A stretch of DNA of 64,000 bases from Bosea sp. OAE506 (GTDB lineage Bacteria > Pseudomonadota > Alphaproteobacteria > Rhizobiales > Beijerinckiaceae). The translations under genes were made by a program, and so were the position numbers. Below are positions 27,036 through 35,909 of the stretch, piece after piece (the first letter of the stretch is position 1; every line of letters begins with the position of its first letter). The notes beneath the pieces were generated by a model. The model was given only the letters and a program-made list of their open reading frames with translations, made no database searches and was not told the origin of the DNA. The DNA lies in assembly GCF_040546595.1 (NCBI RefSeq), contig NZ_JBEPOB010000001.1, forward strand, positions 4,031,001-4,095,000. The letters are read 5' to 3'.

Positions 27036-27525
27036 CGGCCCGGGGCGGCGGCGGGACGGCCTCGCCCGCCTCCTCGTCACTGCTGAGCTGGCCGAGGATC
27101 GCCTCGAAATCGCGGGCCTCGCGGAAATTCTTGTAGACCGAGGCGAAGCGGACATAGGCGACGTCGTCGAGCGCCTTCAGCCCCTCCATCACCAGCTCGC
27201 CGATGGCCGAGCTGGCGATCTCGCCCTCCCCCGAGCTTTCGAGCTGACGCACGATGCCGTTGACCATGCGCTCGATGCGCTCAGGCGCGACGGCGCGCTT
27301 GCGCAACGCCACCTCGATCGACGTCTGCAGCTTGTCGCGGTCGAACACCGTGCGCCGTCCCGAGCGCTTGACCACCGTCAGCTCGCGCAGTTGCACCCGC
27401 TCGAAGGTGGTGAAGCGGCCGCCGCAATCGGGGCAGACGCGGCGGCGGCGGATGGCGGCGGAATCGTCGGTCGGGCGCGAATCCTTCACCTGCGTGTCGA
27501 GGGAGCCGCAATAGGGACAGCGCAT
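27028..27525 (-). CDS. nrdR: Ribonucleotide reductase regulator NrdR
   Basis: The 165-residue protein has an N-terminal zinc ribbon with cysteine pairs in [18 protein letters not shown] and [16 protein letters not shown], then an ATP-cone ([20 protein letters not shown] and [20 protein letters not shown]). NrdR senses ATP/dATP and represses ribonucleotide reductase genes by binding NrdR boxes. Position before ribD is conserved in this group. A short Pro-rich C-terminal tail (PPPPRADG) is present. Confidence 0.94.
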   Translation of the reverse strand: MRCPYCGSLDTQVKDSRPTDDSAAIRRRRVCPDCGGRFTTFERVQLRELTVVKRSGRRTVFDRDKLQTSIEVALRKRAVAPERIERMVNGIVRQLESSGEGEIASSAIGELVMEGLKALDDVAYVRFASVYKNFREARDFEAILGQLSSDEEAGEAVPPPPRADG

Positions 27526-27544
27526 GGTGGGCCTTCAGTCCTCG

Positions 27545-27988
27545 TCAGAGCTCTTCGCGGGCCAAAGCGGCCCTTAGATTGGCGGTAGACCAGGATGGCC
27601 ATCCTGTTCCGGCGAAGTCGCGATCGTGAGACCAGATGTCAGCCTCCGCCAGCCAACCGAGCGCCAACACATGGGCATCGGCCGAACTCCCATTGCGGGA
27701 GGCGGGCGCCAGCATCAGCGTCTTCGCGGCCTCGGGGATGAGGCGTGAATACTCCGTCTCTGCGACAATCTTCAAATCAACAACCAACTTTGGAGCAAAC
27801 AAAGCGGTCGGATGCCCGTCTTCGACCAGGCGCATCGCAACCTTGTCGATTTCGTCCACGGCGCGCTGGGAGATTGCCAAGAGGCGGTGCCGGGCCACGA
27901 CAGCGAGAACATCCCCTCCGCGCAACCCCAGCGCGCAACTCAAGACGATGTTTGCATCGACGACCAATATGGCGGAAGGCGGTCTCAC
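27545..27988 (-). CDS. PIN-domain protein, probable toxin (VapC-like)
   Basis: The 147-residue product starts at GTG 27988, one base after the antitoxin stop. It shows the PIN acidic residues: Asp in ILVVDANIVL, Glu/Asp in AVDEIDKV, Asp in SSADAHVLALG, and Asp pair in IWSHDRDF. PIN toxins cut RNA, often tRNA. Base use is AT-richer than nearby core genes, and the pair interrupts the usual nrdR-glyA neighbourhood, suggesting acquisition. Toxicity is inferred. Confidence 0.78.
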   Translation of the reverse strand: MRPPSAILVVDANIVLSCALGLRGGDVLAVVARHRLLAISQRAVDEIDKVAMRLVEDGHPTALFAPKLVVDLKIVAETEYSRLIPEAAKTLMLAPASRNGSSADAHVLALGWLAEADIWSHDRDFAGTGWPSWSTANLRAALAREEL

Positions 27989-27989
27989 C

Positions 27990-28223
27990 TCAGACTTCGC
28001 GTTCTTCCAGCCACCGCTCCAATTCAGCTGTCTGTTCGACCGTGCGGTCCTTCGTCAGATCGCGCACAGTCTTCAGCAGCTCCGCAACCTGAGCCGCGCG
28101 CTCCGACCCGCTAGGGTCGATGACCGCGTCGATCGAGGCGCCTCTCTGCGAAAACGTGTCCGGAAGCGAAACCGCGCCAGCCGCAGCGAGCCGGCGCAGT
28201 TCCTCGATTGTGATCGTCGTCAT
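27990..28223 (-). CDS. Probable antitoxin partner of the PIN-domain protein
   Basis: The 77-residue product (start MTTITIEELRRLAAAGAVSL at 28223) is small, acidic and helical, with C-terminal KDRTVEQTAELERWLEEREV. Size, order (antitoxin first) and the 1-base gap to the PIN gene fit a type II antitoxin. It has no obvious AbrB, RHH or Phd motif that I can name. An upstream in-frame start at 28283 exists but would run into the glyA end region. Confidence 0.68.
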   Translation of the reverse strand: MTTITIEELRRLAAAGAVSLPDTFSQRGASIDAVIDPSGSERAAQVAELLKTVRDLTKDRTVEQTAELERWLEEREV

Positions 28224-28279
28224 GATCAACCCTCGTCTGTGGTCATCATACCACGATCTGGCAACGAGAGGCAGGTCCC

Positions 28280-29581
28280 TCAATAGATCGGGAAGCGTCC
28301 GGTCAGCTCGTGGACTTTCGCCTTGACCGCCTGCTCGACGGCGGCGTTGCCCTCCTCGCCGTTCTGGCTGAGGCCGTCCAGGACCTCGGCGATCAGCTCG
28401 CCGACCTTCTTGAACTCGGCGACACCGAAGCCGCGCGAGGTCGCGGCAGGCGTGCCCAGCCGGATGCCGGAGGTGACCATCGGCTTCTCGGGGTCGAAGG
28501 GGATGCCGTTCTTGTTGCAGGTGATGTGAGCGCGGCCGAGCGCGATCTCGGCGGCCTTGCCGGTAACCTTCTTGGAGCGCAGGTCGACCAGCATCAGGTG
28601 GTTGTCGGTGCCGCCGGTAACCAAGTCGAAGCCCTTGGTCTTGAGCGTGTCGGCGAGCGCCTTGGCGTTCTCGACGACGGCGCGGGCGTAGATCTTGAAC
28701 TCCGGCTGCAGCGCCTCCTGGAAGGCGACCGCCTTGGCGGCGATGACATGCATCAGCGGCCCGCCCTGGATGCCCGGGAAGATGGCCGAGTTGAACTTCT
28801 TCGCCAGCGCCTCGTCATTGGTCAGGATCATGCCGCCGCGCGGGCCGCGCAGGGTCTTGTGCGTGGTCGTGGTCGCGACATGGGCGTGGGGGAACGGCGA
28901 CGGATGCGAGCCGCCCGCAACGAGGCCGGCGAAATGCGCCATGTCGACGAAGAGATAGGCGCCGACCTCGTCGGCAATGGCGCGGAAGCGGGCGAAGTCC
29001 CAGTGGCGGGCATAGGCCGAGCCGCCGGCGACGATGACCTTGGGCTTGTGCTCGCGGGCGAGCCGCTCGAGCGCGTCATAGTCGATCAGCTGGTCGACGA
29101 CGCAGACGCCATAGGACACGACGTTGAACCATTTGCCGGACTGGTTGACCGGCGCGCCATGGGTCAGGTGCCCGCCGGCGGCGAGGTCGAGGCCCATGAA
29201 GGTGTCGCCGGGCTGCATCAGCGCCATGAACACGGCCTGGTTGGCCTGGCTGCCGGAGTTGGGCTGGACGTTGGCGAAGCCGCAGCCGAAGAGCCGGCAG
29301 GCGCGCTCGATCGCCAGCTTCTCGGCGATGTCGACGAACTGGCAGCCGCCATAATAGCGCCGGCCCGGATATCCTTCCGCGTATTTGTTGGTCATCACCG
29401 AGCCTTGAGCCTCGAGCACGGCGCGGGAGACGATGTTCTCCGAGGCGATCAGCTCGATCTCGTCGCGCTGGCGGCTGAGCTCGAGGTCGATGGCGCGCGC
29501 GATCTCGGGGTCGGCATCGGCCAGCGAGGCGCCGAAGAACGAGTTCGAAAGGTGCTTTTCGGCGGCGGCGTCATGGCTCAT
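28280..29581 (-). CDS. glyA: Serine hydroxymethyltransferase
   Basis: The 433-residue PLP enzyme interconverts serine and glycine with tetrahydrofolate. Typical segments are [54 protein letters not shown], and the PLP lysine in [15 protein letters not shown]. The start at 29581 ([16 protein letters not shown]) has GGAG upstream; the frame continues to 29797 but that part is leader. It is divergent from nhaA. Confidence 0.95.
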   Translation of the reverse strand: MSHDAAAEKHLSNSFFGASLADADPEIARAIDLELSRQRDEIELIASENIVSRAVLEAQGSVMTNKYAEGYPGRRYYGGCQFVDIAEKLAIERACRLFGCGFANVQPNSGSQANQAVFMALMQPGDTFMGLDLAAGGHLTHGAPVNQSGKWFNVVSYGVCVVDQLIDYDALERLAREHKPKVIVAGGSAYARHWDFARFRAIADEVGAYLFVDMAHFAGLVAGGSHPSPFPHAHVATTTTHKTLRGPRGGMILTNDEALAKKFNSAIFPGIQGGPLMHVIAAKAVAFQEALQPEFKIYARAVVENAKALADTLKTKGFDLVTGGTDNHLMLVDLRSKKVTGKAAEIALGRAHITCNKNGIPFDPEKPMVTSGIRLGTPAATSRGFGVAEFKKVGELIAEVLDGLSQNGEEGNAAVEQAVKAKVHELTGRFPIY

Positions 29582-29788
29582 GGCGAGGCTCCATCGGCGC
29601 TGGATCGTCGCATGGGCCGGACCGGGCCCCTGCGGTTGAATCAGTCTTGCGGAATCCGCGCTCGATCCCGCCATGGGCGGTCCCGTAGCACCCGCGGAGC
29701 CCCTTTCCAAGCGGGAAGCGGGTGACATGAGCGCGCGGGGAAGGCACAAGGGAGATCCCTCATCCACGGCAAGGAAACCGGATCCGGC

Positions 29789-30994
29789 ATGCAGCAAAAC
29801 ACCGACGACGCCCCTTTCGCCAGGCGCTCCCCTCTGGGCGCCTTCCTGAAAAGCGAGGCCGCCGGCGGCGTGCTGCTCATGGTCTCCGCAGCGCTGGCGC
29901 TGGTCATCGCCAATTCACCGGTCGCACCGCTCTATTTCTCGGTGCTGGGAAGTTATGTCGCGGGCCTCAGCATCCTGCACTGGATCAACGATGCGCTGAT
30001 GGCGGTGTTCTTCCTGCTCGTCGGGCTGGAGATCAAGCGCGAGTTCCTCGAAGGGCAGCTCTCGAGCTGGTCGCGCCGGGCGCTTCCCGGCATCGCGGCG
30101 CTGGGAGGCATGGTCGTGCCGGCGCTGATCTATCTGGCGCTGACGCGGGGCGACCCGGTCGCCATGCGCGGCTGGGCGATCCCCGCCGCCACCGACATCG
30201 CCTTTGCGCTCGGCGTGCTCGCTTTGCTGGGCTCGCGCGTGCCCGTCTCGCTCAAGATCTTTCTGACGGCGCTGGCGATCATTGACGATCTCGGCGCGGT
30301 CGTGATCATCGCGCTGTTCTACACCAGCAACCTGTCACTGCCGATGCTGGGGCTGGCGGGCGCCTGCATCGTCGGGCTCGTCGTGCTCAACCGCCTGCAT
30401 GTGACGAAGCTCTGGGCCTATCTCGCGCTCGGCGCCCTGCTCTGGTTCTTCGTGCTCAAATCCGGCGTCCACGCGACGCTGGCGGGCGTCGCGCTGGCGC
30501 TGACGATCCCGATCGGGGACGGCAGCGACAGCGACGAGCCGGAGCACTCGCCCCTGCACACGCTGGAGCATGTGCTGCACCCCTGGGTCGCCTTCCTGAT
30601 CGTGCCGATCTTCGGCTTCGCCAATGCGGGCGTGTCTTTCACCGGCATGACGCCCGCCACCGCGCTCGCGCCCGTGCCGCTCGGGATCGCGCTCGGCCTC
30701 TTCGTCGGCAAGCAGATCGGCGTGTTCGGCTTCTCCTGGCTCTCGATCAAGGCGGGGCTGGCCCTGATGCCGGCGCAGGCCAACTACACGCAGCTCTATG
30801 GCGTCGCCCTGCTCTGCGGCATCGGCTTCACCATGAGCCTGTTCATCGGGGCGCTCGCCTTCCCGGAGAACCCGGAACTGGGCGACGCGACCAAGATCGG
30901 CGTGCTGCTGGGCTCCGTGGTCTCGGCAGTGGCAGGCGCAGCGGTGCTGCGCCTCGCAGGCCGCGGAAGAGCGCCGGAGCGGCGGGCAGAGTGA
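29789..30994 (+). CDS. nhaA: Na+/H+ antiporter NhaA
   Basis: The 401-residue inner membrane protein has about 12 helices and the NhaA ion-site pair Asp-Asp in [20 protein letters not shown]. Other signatures are [40 protein letters not shown] and [18 protein letters not shown]. It exchanges sodium for protons and supports pH and salt tolerance. A GGCGCGCC dyad (31004-31032) follows the stop but lacks a T run. Confidence 0.95.
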   Translation: MQQNTDDAPFARRSPLGAFLKSEAAGGVLLMVSAALALVIANSPVAPLYFSVLGSYVAGLSILHWINDALMAVFFLLVGLEIKREFLEGQLSSWSRRALPGIAALGGMVVPALIYLALTRGDPVAMRGWAIPAATDIAFALGVLALLGSRVPVSLKIFLTALAIIDDLGAVVIIALFYTSNLSLPMLGLAGACIVGLVVLNRLHVTKLWAYLALGALLWFFVLKSGVHATLAGVALALTIPIGDGSDSDEPEHSPLHTLEHVLHPWVAFLIVPIFGFANAGVSFTGMTPATALAPVPLGIALGLFVGKQIGVFGFSWLSIKAGLALMPAQANYTQLYGVALLCGIGFTMSLFIGALAFPENPELGDATKIGVLLGSVVSAVAGAAVLRLAGRGRAPERRAE

Positions 30995-31121
30995 AGAGGG
31001 CGTGGGCGCGCCTTACCCCTCCTGGCGCGCCCCTTCGTCTATGCTCGCGGTGAGGCGGTCTCTGGCGTTGTTTCTCGGGATTGCATGAGAGGGGCGCGAC
31101 TGGAGTGAGGTACGCAAGGTC

Positions 31122-31143
31122 TGCAACCGACCGGTTGCGGACG
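31122..31143 (+). repeat. 22-bp motif, first copy, with perfect palindrome
   Basis: GCAACCG-AC-CGGTTGC (31123-31138) is a perfect dyad 51 bp before the cupin gene. The 22 bases at 31122-31143 match those at 32055-32076 in 19 positions. This may be an operator, or more likely the relic of an intergenic repeat ending in GTTGCGGACG. Confidence 0.45.
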
Positions 31144-31188
31144 CAATTTGCCGTGCCAAAACGTTGGCTTGCGTGTCTGGAGGGATAA

Positions 31189-31575
31189 ATGGGGTTACAG
31201 CGGCTACGTTTGGACGATTGCGAGGTCTTGGTGAAGACAGGCATTCGATCAAGGCAGATTCTATGGCCCAAAAATGCGCCGGGTGCTCAAGCGACCATAA
31301 CGCACGTCACGATGGAGCCCGGCTCAATTTCGCGCCGACACACCCATCCAACGTCAGAGCAGACTTGGATTGTCGAGCAAGGCGAAGGCGTTCTTCTGCT
31401 CGAAAATGGCAGAACCGAAAAGTTGGCCGCAGGGGATGTCGTTCGCACTCCTGCTGGGGAAACCCATGGAGTGGAGAACACAGGTTCGGTGCCACTGGTC
31501 TACCTTGCAGTTACGACACCACCCCAAGATTTTACGGGCGCGTATAGCTCGACGCAGCCTGCAAGCGGCAGCTAA
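31189..31575 (+). CDS. Single-domain cupin protein (128 aa)
   Basis: The product has the two cupin motifs: HVTMEPGSISRRHTHPTSEQ with metal-binding His residues and Glu, and VVRTPAGETHGVENTG with the third His. Small cupins of this kind are often regulators, isomerases or dioxygenases; no substrate can be assigned. Codon use is clearly AT-richer than in nhaA or ldtP, so the gene probably came by transfer. The palindromic 22-bp motif lies just upstream. Confidence 0.75.
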   Translation: MGLQRLRLDDCEVLVKTGIRSRQILWPKNAPGAQATITHVTMEPGSISRRHTHPTSEQTWIVEQGEGVLLLENGRTEKLAAGDVVRTPAGETHGVENTGSVPLVYLAVTTPPQDFTGAYSSTQPASGS

Positions 31576-31711
31576 AGACCCATTGCAGAAGGCCCGGAGT
31601 TGGCAAATCGCAACTAAATGTTCAGCTCAGTTGAACCAAGAAGCCCAGTATCGAAATGAACGCTGGCGGTCAGCCGTGATTGCTCCTGACGTTGTCGACA
31701 CGGGCCGCACG

Positions 31712-31978
31712 ATGGCTCTTGTTGGCTTCGCTCTTTTTATCGTCGGCTTCCCGTTTTTCTTAGGATTAGCGGAGGCATCGTTCAGATCGGCGCTTCTCAT
31801 TGCCTCGTGCTACTTGGGCTTGTCCCTTGTCGTTTCAGCCGTATTCGCGTGGTCGTCTCAAACCGGACAGGGCCTCGCCTTCGCAATCCTGCTCATACCA
31901 GCATACTTGGCCATGTCGGCAGCGGCTTGGTGCGCTGGGCGCTCGATGGATTGGCTTATTCGCCGCTGGCGGGGCTGA
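31712..31978 (+). CDS. Small hydrophobic membrane protein (88 aa)
   Basis: The product has about three membrane helices: MALVGFALFIVGFPFFLGLA, ALLIASCYLGLSLVVSAVFA and GLAFAILLIPAYLAMSAAAW, with a basic end (SMDWLIRRWRG). A GTG at 31676 in frame could give a 12-residue longer protein. It belongs to the AT-richer patch after nhaA. No family recognised. Confidence 0.5.
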   Translation: MALVGFALFIVGFPFFLGLAEASFRSALLIASCYLGLSLVVSAVFAWSSQTGQGLAFAILLIPAYLAMSAAAWCAGRSMDWLIRRWRG

Positions 31979-32054
31979 GAAGCTAAGCTCGCTGCATCAA
32001 CGTTCGCATCGGGTCCAGTCGCGAGTGCGCCCGAACAGAACTGGAGCTAGTGGC

Positions 32055-32076
32055 TGCTTCCGACCCGTTGCGGACG
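32055..32076 (+). repeat. 22-bp motif, second copy
   Basis: TGCTTCCGACCCGTTGCGGACG matches the motif at 31122-31143 in 19 of 22 positions but lacks the perfect palindrome. It lies 50 bp before the exported protein gene. Confidence 0.4.
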
Positions 32077-32125
32077 TTGACCGAGTTAGGCCAGATTGCG
32101 CCGATTATCGTTGGTGGCGGAAAAA

Positions 32126-32512
32126 ATGCACATCGCAAAATCTTATGCTGTTGCGGCGGCGTTGTTCGTCATTCTTTCGACGGGTGCGGCTGCGCAGAAG
32201 GCTCACGATGTCGATGCCCTCGGCTGTTGGGAAACTGAAATGAGGACAGTGCCGCGCCAAGGAGGTTTCTATGCCGCATTTTGCTTCCTCAGAGGCGGGC
32301 TCCTCTCCGGAGGAGAACTCCATGGTGTTTCGAGCAGCAGCATCGAAGACGGGTGGCGGCGCTTAGACCTGACGCGTGTCGTGGTCGGCGGCAAGACCTG
32401 TTCGCTGAAGCGCTCGCGCGACGGAGCGACGCTGCAAATTTCTGGGTGCCCGAAATACGCGCGCGAATGGTCCAAAGCAGACCCGCAGATGGTGCTGCCC
32501 CCTTCTCCGTAG
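32126..32512 (+). CDS. Exported hypothetical protein (128 aa)
   Basis: The ATG at 32126 begins a clear signal peptide (MHIAKSYAVAAALFVILSTG, cleavage near AAAQKA). The mature part of about 105 residues has four or five cysteines (CWETEM, FCFLRGG, KTCSLKR, SGCPKYA), suggesting disulfides in the periplasm. No family recognised. It is part of the AT-richer patch. Confidence 0.6.
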   Translation: MHIAKSYAVAAALFVILSTGAAAQKAHDVDALGCWETEMRTVPRQGGFYAAFCFLRGGLLSGGELHGVSSSSIEDGWRRLDLTRVVVGGKTCSLKRSRDGATLQISGCPKYAREWSKADPQMVLPPSP

Positions 32513-32559
32513 CCGTATCCCCATCCGACCCATAGCGGCCATGGTTGCTGTCCGAAAGG

Positions 32560-33094
32560 TCAGTCGAGGATCGGCGCAGGCGTGCGGGTCGGTTCGGTAT
32601 TCCAAGATGCAATTGCGACCCGAGATTTCGGCCTCGTCACGCAGGCCTCATAGTGCTGCCCTTCGGCCCCGACGCCCCGATCGAAATGGAGGAAGTGCGC
32701 CTGGCCTTGCTCGTCAGTGAAGGCGACAAGCATCTCGAACTCTTCCACCGGAGCGGCACGCCAACCAAGGGATCTGGAAAGGCGTTGGCGGTCTGGCGCG
32801 GTTACGGTAGCGCCGAGCGAGAGCAGCCGCTCTACGGGGCGGGTGAAGCCTCCGAACAGACAAGCGCTTCGCCACGCACCGCCATTAACTGGAGCAAGGT
32901 CGATGATCGCCCAGTCCTCTCCGGCAGAGAACGCTTTTGCGGCCCGTTCGAATTGCGAAGCGAAGGGTCCGTAGTCTGGATGGTCGCGGTCGAAAACGGG
33001 GACGAGGCTGGAACATGACCGAGGCGGCTATGTCCAGGATGGCCGCTCCGATACAGCCAAGCAGCACTAGTAAGGAGGTGCGCAGTGCGGTCAT
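32560..33094 (-). pseudogene. Membrane-anchored hypothetical protein, apparent frameshift in a C run
   Basis: From ATG 33094 the first frame encodes a membrane anchor (RTSLLVLLGCIGAAILDIAA) then VMFQPRP. Removing one C from the CCCC run at 32998-33001 continues into VFDRDHPDYGPFASQFERAA, WAIIDLAPVNGGAWRSACLF, FTDEQGQAHFLHFD and ends TRTPAPILD, giving 177 residues. The joined protein reads smoothly, so it was probably one gene. The second half has no start codon of its own near its beginning. No family recognised. A plus-strand frame over the same bases looks like a shadow. Confidence 0.6.
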
Positions 33095-33193
33095 GCGGAT
33101 GCGATAACATAAATGCCCGCTCGCGGCTGTTAATGGACGCTCCCGACCCAAACCCGGCTCCATCGCTCGCGCAAACCCGCGTCACCCAACGAA

Positions 33194-33217
33194 AAACCCG
33201 CCGTCTCCGGCGGGTTT
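33194..33217 (-). terminator. Terminator after the L,D-transpeptidase gene
   Basis: AAACCCGCCG (33194-33203) pairs with CGGCGGGTTT (33208-33217) over TCTC. On the minus strand the stem runs into five T, 31 bases past the transpeptidase stop. Confidence 0.88.
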
Positions 33218-33247
33218 CCTTGTCTCGGACGGCTGGGAAAAAGCCGC

Positions 33248-34490
33248 TCAGATGTCCTGCTCGCCCTGGAGGGCGGCGACGGGGGCCGGGCCCAGCCCGT
33301 CCTTGTTGTAGATGTCGTCGCGGAACTGGACGCCGCCATCGGGCGTCGCCCAGGCGGTGACATAGACCCAGTAGCACGGCACCGGGTTGCTGATGCGGGC
33401 GTTGACGCGCTCGCCCGAGGCGATGACCTGGTCGATCTTGGCGCGGTCCCAGCCGGGTGTGTCCTTGAGCAGCCAGGCGATGTAGTCGCGCACGTTCTGG
33501 GACGCGCATGCAGCCCGAGGAAACGAAGCGGAAATCGTCGCCGAAGATGCCCTTGGCCGGGGTGTCGTGCATGTAGACGCCGTGCGGGCTGGGGATATTG
33601 ATGCGCACGAAGCCCAGCGAGTTGAACTCGCCGCCCGGGTCCTGCCGGAAGGTGTAGCGCGTCGCCTCGTCGGAATTCCAGTTGACGCGCTCGGGCGCGA
33701 TCTCGCCGGACGGGCCGATGATGCGGATCTTGTTCTCGGTGAGGTAGGTCGGCTCCTTCCTCATCTTGGGGATGAGGTCCTTCTTGATGATTGAAGCCGG
33801 CACCGTCCAGGTCGGATTGAAGTTGACCTCGGGGATCTTGGTCGAGAGCAGCGGCGACTGGCGGTCGATCTTGCCGACGCCAGCGGCGTGACGCGTCGCG
33901 ACCTGGCCGTTCTCGACCGTCTCCACCATCGCGGCCGGGATGTTCGCGACGACGTAGCGGTTGCCGAGATTGCCGGCCCAGGTGCGCAGACGCACCACAT
34001 TGGTCTCTAGCTGGCGGATGCGACGGTCGATCGGCACGTTCAGCGCGGTGACGGTCGCGCGGTTGATCGCGCCCGTGGTCGAGAGACCGACGCGCGCCTG
34101 GAAATTGCGGACGCCCGCCTCGACATAGGAATCATAGATGTTGCTGGTGCCGGCGTTGGCGTCGAGATCGCCGGTGACGATCAGGCGCTGGCGCAGGGCG
34201 ACGACGCCTGGTCCGCGCGAGCCGACCGCCATCTTGTCGTTGAGCTGGACGGGCTGCCAGCCACCGCGCGCCGCGAGATCGCGATAGGCGACGATCGCTG
34301 CTTCAGTCGCCTGGAGCGATTCCGGGGAGAGCATCGGCGTATGCGAGCGGGCCACCGCGTTGCGGGCGCCGGAATCATAGCTCTGGCGCCACTCCGCCTG
34401 CTGGGCGAAGGCCGGCACGGCCGTGGTGGCAGCGGCGCCCGAAAGCAGCGCCAGCACTGTCTCGCGGCGGGTCAGGCTCATCGTCGGCAT
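33248..34490 (-). pseudogene. ldtP: L,D-transpeptidase (LdtP-like), apparent one-base frameshift near the active site
   Basis: From ATG 34490 (AGAGGGA upstream) the product begins MPTMSLTRRETVLALLSGAA, a twin-arginine-like signal. It then has a peptidoglycan-binding-like domain (about residues 120-175) and a YkuD catalytic domain with GVYMHDTPAKG and FVSSGCMRV (His and Cys nucleophile). Right after CMRV the frame leaves the family sequence. Deleting one C of the CCC run at 33499-33501 restores QNVRDYIAWLLKDTPGW to the stop at 33248, total about 413 residues. The enzyme forms 3-3 peptidoglycan cross-links or anchors proteins in the periplasm. The lesion may be a sequence error. Confidence 0.85.
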
Positions 34491-34745
34491 CACATCCCTC
34501 TCGACATCGTTCACTGTGCGGCCGTCGCGGCCTTGGACCGCCCGGGCGGGCAACCTCATGGCCGGCGAAGCTGCCTTAACACAATTAACGACGCGTGATG
34601 AGCGCGGCGATTTTAGGGCATGCCCGCATCCCGCAACATGCGGGGCACGATTGTGGCAGCGGCGCAACGCGTCGCCGCTCCCGGCCCGGAGGGCGGCAGC
34701 GGCGACGGCGTGGGCAGGGCGGTGAAGCGGGCGATGGCGCCCGAT

Positions 34746-35258
34746 TCAGAGCTTGTAGCGGATCTGGTCGGTCCAGAAGCGCTCGAGGCGCAGCAGGGCG
34801 TTGTTCATCCGCTCGAAGTCGTCGGCCGCGATGCCGCCGATCTGCTCGACCGTGCGGACATGCTTGTCGTAGACGCCCTTCACGAGATTGTGCACCTCGG
34901 CGCCCTTCTCCGTCAGGCTGATGCGCACCGAGCGACGGTCGATCCGCGAGCGGGCATGGTGGAGGTAGCCGAGCTCGACCAGCTTCTTGACGTTATAGGA
35001 GACGTTCGAGCCGAGATAGTAGCCGCGCGTGCGCAGCTCGCTGGCCGACAGCTCGGCATCGCCGATGTTGTAGAGCAGCAGGGCCTGCACGCTGTTGACG
35101 TCGTCGCGGCCGCGCCGCTCGAACTCGTCCTTGATGACGTCGAGCAGGCGGCGATGCAGCCGCTCCACCAGCGTGAGGGACTCGAGGTAGAGAGGCTTCA
35201 CCTTCAGGTCAGCCTCGTCAGACCTTTCGACAACCGAAGTCTTGACGCTCGCTTTCAT
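34746..35258 (-). CDS. ldtR: MarR-family regulator LdtR
   Basis: The 170-residue product starts at 35258 (MKASVKTSVVERSDEADLKV). It is a winged HTH protein with ALLLYNIGDAELSASELRTR, GYYLGSNVSYNVKKLVELGY and the wing SRIDRRSVRISLTEKG. It closely resembles LdtR of Liberibacter, which controls the neighbouring L,D-transpeptidase gene and envelope and stress tolerance. Here too the transpeptidase lies next, 255 bp downstream on the same strand. Regulation of that gene is inferred by analogy. Confidence 0.9.
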   Translation of the reverse strand: MKASVKTSVVERSDEADLKVKPLYLESLTLVERLHRRLLDVIKDEFERRGRDDVNSVQALLLYNIGDAELSASELRTRGYYLGSNVSYNVKKLVELGYLHHARSRIDRRSVRISLTEKGAEVHNLVKGVYDKHVRTVEQIGGIAADDFERMNNALLRLERFWTDQIRYKL

Positions 35259-35367
35259 GGTATATCCCGCCTGTTGACTGTCGGTCAGGATTGATCTCCC
35301 GATCCGCTTCTGAGAAACACCATAGGCGGGCCGGATGAAAACGAGTTTAAATATCAGGATGAATCGG

Positions 35368-35391
35368 GGATTTACCCCTTTGGGTGAATCC
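35368..35391. promoter_or_regulatory. Candidate operator upstream of ldtR
   Basis: GGATTTACCC-CTTT-GGGTGAATCC is a 10-base inverted repeat with one mismatch, 110 bp upstream of the ldtR start in an AT-richer intergenic region. MarR dimers bind dyads of this size, so it is a candidate autoregulatory or other regulator site. Inferred only. Confidence 0.45.
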
Positions 35392-35462
35392 AAGATGAAG
35401 CCAGAAACGCTTAAGCTAAAGCGTTAGTTACCAGGACCCGCCGCAGTCGAGGCGTCCGGACC

Positions 35463-35909
35463 TCAGGAAGCCTCGTTCTCGGCCGCCCAGGTCGCGAGGA
35501 AATAGGCGAGAATCGCGGCGATATAGGCGCCGGTCAGCCAGGGCGTCATCGGCAGCAGGCGGGGGAAGAAGAAGGCCAGCAGCAGCTGGCTGATCGCCGC
35601 CAACAGCCAGAGTACGCCCCCCCAGGTCGAGGTCAGCCAGAGGCCCACCGCCGCGACGAGGTCAATCACCGCGAAATAGACCGTGATCGCCTGGAAGCTG
35701 AGCAGGCGGTTCTCGAAGGGCGGCTGGTTCTCGCCGCCGATGCCGAAGATGACCGCCCAGGCGAGCAGGCCCTTGGCGAGCCAGAGCACGGAGAGGATGC
35801 GCAGCATCCAGACCAGCAGGGTGCGCCAGCGCGTGGGGGCCGCCGCGACGCCGCCCGAGGCCTCGTCGCTGCGCTGGCCGCGCAGAACCTCGCCGTCCCC
35901 GCCCGGCAT
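35463..35909 (-). CDS. Four-helix membrane protein of unknown function (148 aa, DUF6163-like)
   Basis: The product has a charged N-terminus (MPGGDGEVLRGQRSDEAS) and four membrane helices, including ILSVLWLAKGLLAWAVIFGI, AITVYFAVIDLVAAVGLWL and LWLLAAISQLLLAFFF. The start overlaps the stop of the hydrolase gene as TGATG, so it is translationally coupled to it. Family naming as DUF6163 is tentative and from memory of similar Rhizobiales proteins. Confidence 0.65.
   Translation of the reverse strand: MPGGDGEVLRGQRSDEASGGVAAAPTRWRTLLVWMLRILSVLWLAKGLLAWAVIFGIGGENQPPFENRLLSFQAITVYFAVIDLVAAVGLWLTSTWGGVLWLLAAISQLLLAFFFPRLLPMTPWLTGAYIAAILAYFLATWAAENEAS

Noticed and set aside
25891..27086. A 392-residue plus-strand frame over ribD
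   Set aside because: Antisense to ribD, which has all deaminase and reductase motifs.
25891..27600. FMN riboswitch ahead of the riboflavin genes
   Set aside because: ribD and ribE overlap their upstream genes and no RFN-like conserved blocks were seen.
32545..33018. A 157-residue plus-strand frame downstream of the exported protein
   Set aside because: The minus-strand joined frame reads like a natural protein with membrane anchor, while this one is Arg/Gly/Ser-rich with no pattern.
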